DNA of 64,000 nucleotides from Thermobifida halotolerans. Its GTDB lineage: Bacteria; Actinomycetota; Actinomycetes; Streptosporangiales; Streptosporangiaceae. Position 1 is the first letter of the stretch; every line of letters starts with the position of its first letter. The translations under genes and the position numbers were made by a program. Location of the stretch: assembly GCF_003574835.2 (NCBI RefSeq), contig NZ_CP063196.1, positions 3,844,001 through 3,908,000 of the forward strand, in the 5' to 3' direction. Below are positions 58,408 through 64,000 of this stretch, piece after piece. Below the pieces are notes generated by a model. That model worked only from the letters and a program-made list of their open reading frames with translations, was not told the origin of the DNA and made no database searches.

Positions 58408-61400
58408 TGGGTCATCTCCTCGAAGATCACCGTGCGCACGGTGACGTGGTCTTCTCTTTCGTTGATCACGGCGGTACCGGTCAGGTCCAGCGCGGCCTCG
58501 TTGATCTCGTCGATCGCCTCGTACATGTCCATCCCGTACCAGCGCGCGAGCCGGGCGACGTCGGCTGGGCTCCATCGTTCCCGGGTGGCGAGGTCGATGA
58601 GCAGCGCGGCGTGGCGCTGGTCGAGTCCATTCACCGATTCAGTCGTTTCTGCGGGGGGTTTCACGTTGAGGAGGAACACGTCGACGTCAACCGCCCCCAG
58701 GGCGGTTTTTTCAGGTTGTGGGGCAATCCCCCTATAGCTCAACCGCAGCCGGAACACGGCCTCCTGACCGAGTATTCGGTGCGCGCCGAGCAGGAAGGAC
58801 GTCTGGTCGTCGGTGATCTTTCCACCGCTCTCGGCGACACCAAGCAGTAAATCGCCGATTTTCTCCCGGTCACGCAAGGGAAGTTCAGCAAGACTGCGGC
58901 AAAGAGTGATGGGCGCTTTTCTGGCCGTGGACACGTACTCGTGGAGGTACAACTTCTGCCATTCCTCCTCGGCCAGGTCGACGAGGGTTTCGATGGCGCG
59001 CGCGACCGCCAGGCGGTGTTCCACGGTCAATGGCCCGTCCAGCGCCGCCAACTGAGCGGCGAGGTCCGCGAAGTCCCGGACGGTCTTCACGTGCTGTGCT
59101 GCCGGTTCGGAGGCCTTGGCCGGTGGTGCGGCGGGTTCCCGGGGGGCTTCGGCGGTCCGGGGTGTCGTCCAGTCGACGACTGTGGGCCGTTCCCCACCGG
59201 TCACCGCCACGGCCGCCGGGCGGCGCGGGGCCGTCCCCTCGCAGATCTCCCGCACTCGGCGTATGAGATCCTCCGGCGGAGGAAGCTGCGCCACGTCCGG
59301 TACTCCCCGCACCGGAAACCGCACCTCGCCCAATCCAGGGCAGGAAGCCTGGTAGACGTATTCGATTTCAGGAACTTTCGCCACCGTGTCCGGATCGAAC
59401 CGGTACGGCAGCCGGTAATTCCAGAAAGGTGCCAGCTTCCGGTACCTCTCGGGATCATCGGGACGCAGGTGGTACAGCACCCACTCCAGCGCCCATTCCG
59501 CACTGGGGAACTGACCTTCCTGAGCCAGGAGCCCGAGGGTCAGCCGAAAATTAAACGGAGGAGTTCCGCTCTTGGGAGAATATCGGGAAGGCGCGTGCGG
59601 CCGTCTCGGATGTCTTCCTTCCGTCAGGTCGACAAGAGTGGTCAGTTTCCGTGTCTGGGCAGCAAATTTTGCGTCCACCCAGTGGAGGAGGTATGGCTTT
59701 TCCAATTCCTCGCGCAGCTTTGGAGGAACCTGCGCCAGCCCTTCTCTGGGAGCACGGACGCTCTCCACAATTCGACGTTCCAGGCCGTTGCGGAACAGAC
59801 GAGCGAAGACTCCTGGGATGAGACCCTTGACGTTCCTGTTACTCAGCCAGACCAGATACTGGGCCCGTTGCCCGGCAGTGAGATCGGCGTACCCGGTCAC
59901 CTCCTGTGCGATCTTGCCGCTCGGATCAGTGACGGTTTCGTCCCGCTCCTGGGAGAGATCGATCGCCGAGGCCCACTGCACGTTGTCGGTCTCCGCCGGT
60001 GCGTACCCCGTGTACACCATTCCCTCGGGGATGGTGTACCTGCCGATCCGCACGGTCGTCCCGGGTGCGTGCCAGGTGGACCAGCGGCTTGCCGTGGCCG
60101 TTCCGGCGGGCTTGGCCACTGGTCGGGTCAGGGGCGAGGCCGGAGTCTGCGGTACCCGGGTCTTCTTCCCGGCGTCCTCCACGTCGGCGAGCGCGGCGCG
60201 CACAACGCTTCCCAGGTGGTTCAGCGGGAGGGTGAGTCCGCTGATGTCGTCGACCTCGGCAACGGGAATCCGGACCGTGTCGAGGTCGGGGTTGGCGGGC
60301 TGGTAGCTCCAGGCGAATGTCTTTCCCCCGCTGAACGGGACGGGCAGCCCACCCGGGAACTTCTCGGTGAAGCGCTTCCGGAACGCCTCGTGGAAGTCCT
60401 CGGAGGTCCGCAGCGCCAGGGGCGGGCGTACCTGCTCGTGGTGTACGGCCCAGGACAGCGCCCAGTCGACCGGGATCTGCCTGTTTTGGGCTTTCAGCGC
60501 TCCCAACCCGTAGCGGAGTTCGTCGGGCACCGAGTCATAGGGGTCCTTGGGCGATGGCGGCTCACCCGGGTCATCGTTGTTCCCCCGAGCGAGGTACCCG
60601 ACCACCGCGCGCAGCGCGCGCGCCCGCTGCCGGAAGCGCCGCATAACGCGGTACTCGCTGATCAGGCGGTCCAGTTCCGCGCGGATATCCGTCAGTCCGC
60701 TGGTGGGCGCACGGCCGGGCAGAATGTCGCACAGCACCCGCTGCTCCAGGCCGTAGAGGAAGAGGAAGAGCGGTGTGTCGTTGCTGAGCGTCCCCCTGCG
60801 GTCGGCGGCGAGCCAGTCCAGGTAACGGCCCCGGGTGTCAGGGAAGACCTGGTGGTAGCCCTTGCCGTGGTGGCCGGAGAAGGGCTTGGCCAAGGTGACC
60901 TCGGCGGGGAGGATCGGGTTGACCAGCGCGGCCCGCCGGTTGTCGCCGTCAGACGCTCCGACGTAGACCAGTCCAACCGTGATCTTTCGTCCCTGGACAT
61001 AGACGGTCTCTCCGGCGTCGATCCAGGACGTTTTCTGGCTCTGATCCGCCCCGGAGGGTGTTGTGGTGCTGGGCGGCAGCACGTTTTCGGAGGCAGCGGG
61101 GCGCGGCTTCCCGGCTTCGGGTGTCCGCCTCTCGGCGGGGTCGGGCATCGCTCCCCGCTCCCGGAGTTCAGCCAGTACCTCGGGGTCCACTCTGACCACG
61201 TCGCCGTCCTCGTCGAGGAGTTCCATATCGACGAGGTCGAGGGCGTACTCGTTGATCTCCGAAAGTGCCGCGTCGACCATCAGTCCGTGCCGTCGGGCGA
61301 GCGCGGTGACGTCGGCGCGGGACCATTCCTGTCCGGTCACCAAGGCCGTGAGGAAGAGCCGACGGGTGGGTTCCAACTCGGGGAGCGCCGGGTTGTCGGC

Positions 61401-62468
61401 TTCGGCATCGGTGGGGACGGGCTTGGATTCAGCAAGGGCGACAACCGATGACGAAGGCGCCTCCTCGGTCTCCTCGTCGTCTTCGTCGTTGTACAGATCA
61501 GCGAGCAGCGCGTCGGCCCGACGCGCGTCGTCCTGCACGGTGGCGAGTCGGTTCAAGTCGAGGAAGTCGCTTCGCGCGGGGACCGATTCCGACCGCGCCG
61601 CTTCCTCCTGTGGTTTCTCCGACGGCTGCCCGGCCGAAATCACGGTGGGCTTTTTGATGCCGGGGACATCGTTCGGCAGCGCCGCCGGTTCCGGTCTCGC
61701 TGTCTTCCCTGCTGGCTGTTCGACCGGGAGGGTGATCGTCTTGGCCGGTTCTTCCTTCCGTGCCCGCCGCTCCGGCGGAGTGGCGGGCTTCACCGGAGCG
61801 CTGCCGGTCCCCTGTTGCTCCCGGTAGTGGAGCGGCTGGTGCCTGCGGCTGGCCGGAAGGTAGGTCTTCTCTCCCGGGGAGGGCTGCTTTTCCCAACTGA
61901 GCTGCCAGTCCTGTTCCCGGGTGCCTTCGAGGTAGGCGAGCAACTTGAGGAGACTCGTCGCCTGCTGTTTCAGCAGTGGGTCATCTCCGTAGACAGTCAG
62001 CAGCCGGTCCGTCTCCCTGCGGATGGCCGGGAGGTCGTCCGCTCGCTTGTTCTCCTTCAGCTTCCGCAGCACCCGGCTCTCCAAGCCGGTGAAGAAGAGG
62101 TAGACGAAGCTGATGGTCACGTCGCGTCTTTTTCGGCCGCTGGCAAGCCATCGCAGGTAGGCGGTCCTGGCCGAGGGGAGAAGTTCGTAGTAGGGGAGCA
62201 GTGAGACACCCGCCGGCAGGGGAGGGCGGAGGTCAGCGGCCCAGCCGATGGGCAGGGAGGGGTCGATCTCCGACAGTTCGGGGAGGGTGCTCCGCGGTGC
62301 GCGGACATCCCCGACATAGATCATCCCGTCGGGAATGGTCTGGTTCTTGACCACCACCGGAGTTCCGGCAGGGAGCCACCAGAGGTTGTCGCCTTCCTGC
62401 TGCCAGTTCTTCTGTGGCTTGAGACCGTTCTTTCTCGATCCCGTGGTAGACGACACTTTCTTGGCCAA
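58404..62468 (-). CDS. giant TerB-domain protein with three TerB-N repeats (SngA-like)
   Basis: A 1354-residue protein. Three TerB-N-type repeats lie at about 29-140 (W-W-L-P-A-G…Y-L-R-W-L-A-S-G-R…G-L-E-S-R-V-L), 482-580 (W-I-D-A-G…Y-L-D-W-L-A-A-D-R…G-L-E-Q-R-V-L) and 799-905 (W-H-A-P-G…Y-L-V-W-L-S-N-R…G-L-E-R-R-I-V). A TerB helical core is at about 1125-1240 (L-D-G-P-L-T-V-E). Two related C-terminal modules are at about 366-432 and 1282-1354 (W-S-x-A-D-V…G-L/M…E-I-N-E). Pro/Glu-rich linkers join them. I choose TTG 62468: AAGGAG stands 6 bases upstream, and no ATG or GTG with a site exists further up. It heads the helicase/ATPase operon and resembles Shango SngA, but known ones are described with a single TerB unit. 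Confidence 0.83.
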   Translation of the reverse strand: MAKKVSSTTGSRKNGLKPQKNWQQEGDNLWWLPAGTPVVVKNQTIPDGMIYVGDVRAPRSTLPELSEIDPSLPIGWAADLRPPLPAGVSLLPYYELLPSARTAYLRWLASGRKRRDVTISFVYLFFTGLESRVLRKLKENKRADDLPAIRRETDRLLTVYGDDPLLKQQATSLLKLLAYLEGTREQDWQLSWEKQPSPGEKTYLPASRRHQPLHYREQQGTGSAPVKPATPPERRARKEEPAKTITLPVEQPAGKTARPEPAALPNDVPGIKKPTVISAGQPSEKPQEEAARSESVPARSDFLDLNRLATVQDDARRADALLADLYNDEDDEETEEAPSSSVVALAESKPVPTDAEADNPALPELEPTRRLFLTALVTGQEWSRADVTALARRHGLMVDAALSEINEYALDLVDMELLDEDGDVVRVDPEVLAELRERGAMPDPAERRTPEAGKPRPAASENVLPPSTTTPSGADQSQKTSWIDAGETVYVQGRKITVGLVYVGASDGDNRRAALVNPILPAEVTLAKPFSGHHGKGYHQVFPDTRGRYLDWLAADRRGTLSNDTPLFLFLYGLEQRVLCDILPGRAPTSGLTDIRAELDRLISEYRVMRRFRQRARALRAVVGYLARGNNDDPGEPPSPKDPYDSVPDELRYGLGALKAQNRQIPVDWALSWAVHHEQVRPPLALRTSEDFHEAFRKRFTEKFPGGLPVPFSGGKTFAWSYQPANPDLDTVRIPVAEVDDISGLTLPLNHLGSVVRAALADVEDAGKKTRVPQTPASPLTRPVAKPAGTATASRWSTWHAPGTTVRIGRYTIPEGMVYTGYAPAETDNVQWASAIDLSQERDETVTDPSGKIAQEVTGYADLTAGQRAQYLVWLSNRNVKGLIPGVFARLFRNGLERRIVESVRAPREGLAQVPPKLREELEKPYLLHWVDAKFAAQTRKLTTLVDLTEGRHPRRPHAPSRYSPKSGTPPFNFRLTLGLLAQEGQFPSAEWALEWVLYHLRPDDPERYRKLAPFWNYRLPYRFDPDTVAKVPEIEYVYQASCPGLGEVRFPVRGVPDVAQLPPPEDLIRRVREICEGTAPRRPAAVAVTGGERPTVVDWTTPRTAEAPREPAAPPAKASEPAAQHVKTVRDFADLAAQLAALDGPLTVEHRLAVARAIETLVDLAEEEWQKLYLHEYVSTARKAPITLCRSLAELPLRDREKIGDLLLGVAESGGKITDDQTSFLLGAHRILGQEAVFRLRLSYRGIAPQPEKTALGAVDVDVFLLNVKPPAETTESVNGLDQRHAALLIDLATRERWSPADVARLARWYGMDMYEAIDEINEAALDLTGTAVINEREDHVTVRTVIFEEMTQ

Positions 62469-62852
62469 GTCCTGCTCCTTGTCCTGCCGGGTTGCGCTCG
62501 GATCCAGCGGCGTGTCCCCGTGGCCGAACCACCCGATGCTCTCGGAGACGAAAAGCCGACCGGCTCCCCTTCGCCCTGCGTGCGCCCGAGGCCGCCGGGC
62601 CGCTTTTCGTGTGTGCGGACGTCTCCGCGCACACCTCCTTCTCCTATCAACCCCTCCGAGGAACCGCGTCCCGAATTGTGGTGATTTCCGGACGCCGCAC
62701 TCCAAGGTGTGTCACGATCCCCTGGAATCCACCCGCCAACCATGTCTGTGTGAACTCAGCTAACAATATAATCTCCCCTCTCGACAGATCACAACCCCAC
62801 CCGTAAGTTAGATCCGCGTCCGCGCCCATCCGTCCGACGACGAGGAACCCCG
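62469..62852. promoter_or_regulatory. divergent promoter region of the defence-like genes
   Basis: An AT-rich island at 62750-62800. On the minus strand TTGTGA (62794-62789), 17 bases, then TTATAT (62771-62766) form a good promoter toward the TerB gene, with a leader of about 290 nt. On the plus strand TATAAT (62767-62772) is a perfect -10 for the SNF2 gene (start 62853), overlapping the minus-strand -10. The two promoters would compete. No gene is seen in the gap; a short plus-strand frame over 62335-62763 has no support. Confidence 0.65.
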
Positions 62853-64000
62853 ATGGCGAGCACAACCGAAGCCACCCTCTCCCCCGGCGCCCTGGTGGCG
62901 GTCCGGGGGCAGAAGTGGGTGGTCAGCCAGGTCGAACCGGCCGGAGAGCAGGCCACCCTGGTGGCCTTGCAGAGCGTCGAGGACGGCCGCTACGGCGAGA
63001 CCCTGGAGGTGATCTGGGAGGTGGAGCCGGGCCGCCGGGTACTGCCCGCCGGTTCGCTGCCCGAGGTCTCCGCACACACCGGCTTCGACCCGCCCGAACG
63101 GTTGGCCGCGTTCCTCGACGCGGTGCGCTGGTCGGCAGTCACCTCCGCCGACGTGCGGCTGCTCCAGGCCCCGTTCCGCTCGGGGGTGACTGTCGAGGAC
63201 TACCAGTTGGAGCCGGTGTCGCGCGCCGTGGCCGCGCCCCGCGTGAACCTGCTGCTCGCCGACGACGTGGGCCTCGGCAAGACCGTCGAGGCCGGGCTGG
63301 TCGCCCAGGAGCTGCTGCTGCGCCACCGCGCCAAGCGCGTCATGGTCGTCTGCCCGGCGGGCCTCACCGTGAAGTGGAAGGACGAGATGGCCGAGAAGTT
63401 CGGCCTGGACTTCACGATCGTGGACTCCGAGCGCTGCGCCGAGGTGCGCCGCGACTTCGGCAGCGCCGCCAACCCGTTCAACGTCTACCCGCTGACCATC
63501 GTCAGCCTGCCGTGGCTGCGCGGCGCGAAGGCCCAGCGGCTGCTCGACGAGGTGCTGCCCGCCGGCGGCCCCGGCTATCCGCGCGCCTTCGACCTGCTCA
63601 TCCTCGACGAGGCGCACCACGTCGCCCCGGCCGCGCCCAAGCAGGTCTACGCGGTCGACTCCCAGCAGACCAAGCTGATCCGCCGCCTCGCCCCGCACTT
63701 CACGCACCGGCTGTTCCTGTCGGCGACCCCGCACAACGGCTACCAGGCGTCGTTCACCGCGCTGCTGGAGATCCTCGACGACCAGCGCTTCGCCCGCGGC
63801 GTGGCCCCCGACAGGGCGGCGGTGCGCGACACGGTGGTGCGCCGCCTCAAGACCGACATCGTCGACGCCGACGGCAACCCGCGCTTCCTGCGCCGCGAGG
63901 CGAAGGCGATCCCGGTGGTCTACCCCGACAGCGAACGCGAGATCCACGGCCTGCTCACCCGCTTCGCGGAGCTGCGCCGCGCCAAGATCGCGTCGCGCCG
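62853..64000 (+). CDS. SNF2-family helicase, DrmD-like (5' part; runs off the window)
   Basis: About 382 residues of a larger SNF2 ATPase. Residues 9-30 (L-S-P-G-A-L-V-A-V-R-G-Q-K-W-V-V) are a start typical of DISARM DrmD-like helicases. Motif I is L-A-D-D-V-G-L-G-K-T-V-E-A-G, motif II L-I-L-D-E-A-H-H, and motif III L-F-L-S-A-T-P-H-N-G-Y. ATG 62853 has GAGG 8 bases upstream. The gene continues past 64000, so the C-terminal RecA domain and any downstream partners (methyltransferase, DUF1998 or PLD genes of a DISARM locus) are not visible. Confidence 0.85.
   Translation, partial: MASTTEATLSPGALVAVRGQKWVVSQVEPAGEQATLVALQSVEDGRYGETLEVIWEVEPGRRVLPAGSLPEVSAHTGFDPPERLAAFLDAVRWSAVTSADVRLLQAPFRSGVTVEDYQLEPVSRAVAAPRVNLLLADDVGLGKTVEAGLVAQELLLRHRAKRVMVVCPAGLTVKWKDEMAEKFGLDFTIVDSERCAEVRRDFGSAANPFNVYPLTIVSLPWLRGAKAQRLLDEVLPAGGPGYPRAFDLLILDEAHHVAPAAPKQVYAVDSQQTKLIRRLAPHFTHRLFLSATPHNGYQASFTALLEILDDQRFARGVAPDRAAVRDTVVRRLKTDIVDADGNPRFLRREAKAIPVVYPDSEREIHGLLTRFAELRRAKIASR

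Noticed and set aside
62335-62806. Short plus-strand frames in the divergent gap before the SNF2 gene
   Set aside because: They overlap the TerB gene start and promoter and have no ribosome site or similarity.

Overview
The window is very GC-rich (about 70% by eye). It uses GTG, ATG and one probable TTG start, has tightly overlapping ATGA/GTGA gene junctions, and encodes SCO6880-type conjugation proteins, DUF4913, CGNR zinc-finger and PucR regulators. This points to a filamentous actinomycete, plausibly Streptosporangiales/Nocardiopsaceae or a Streptomyces relative; the genus cannot be fixed from the sequence. No rRNA, tRNA, CRISPR array, integrase or transposase was seen.

Layout. (1) 0.5-8.0 kb: two AbiE-like (type IV toxin-antitoxin-like) modules. 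The right one is intact (6060-8035). In the left one a ~1.4 kb segment bounded by 10-bp inverted repeats has flipped, so the toxin gene is cut in two pieces on opposite strands and also carries a frameshift. Between them lie a GT4 glycosyltransferase and an unknown gene. (2) 8.1-24.1 kb: a divergent actinobacterial conjugation (T4SS-like) module with coupling ATPase, VirB4-like ATPase, SCO6880 protein, TrbL/VirB6-like channel with a repeat-rich tail, three small two-helix membrane proteins, a MinD-like NTPase, two cell-wall hydrolases and accessory membrane proteins. No relaxase is visible. (3) 24.2-36.3 kb: respiratory nitrate reduction (narGHJI-narK) divergent from a cysteine-containing HTH regulator, a membrane-domain/cupredoxin/copper nitrite reductase fusion, and a CopD-like protein: nitrate to nitrite to NO. 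(4) 36.4-40.0 kb: two CGNR regulators, each divergent from its targets (VOC + PPOX-fold proteins; HPP membrane protein). Both promoter regions carry the same unusual motif CTAAC-N20-GTTAG. (5) 40.0-45.3 kb: SpoIIE phosphatase, DadA-like amino-acid oxidoreductase with a 17-bp direct-repeat operator, PucR regulator whose start codon lies in a 22-bp perfect inverted repeat, and a TetR regulator. (6) 45.8-51.0 kb: a six-gene, fully overlapping operon matching the azomycin (2-nitroimidazole) pathway: RohP-like arginine oxidase, RohQ-like cyclodehydratase, RohR-like aldolase, RohS-like diiron N-oxygenase, a Rieske ferredoxin and an NCS1 permease. (7) 51.5-54.8 kb: DsbA-like, metallo-beta-lactamase-fold and YdcZ-type transporter genes divergent from a TetR gene. 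(8) 54.9-64.0 kb: a defence-like island: Lhr-type helicase, BrxD/DUF2791-type ATPase, and a giant TerB-family protein with three TerB-N repeats (a Shango-like trio), divergent from an SNF2 helicase resembling DISARM DrmD that runs off the window.

Most interesting: the Shango-like trio beside an SNF2 gene, the CTAAC-N20-GTTAG operators of the CGNR regulators, the azomycin operon, and the inverted AbiE module.
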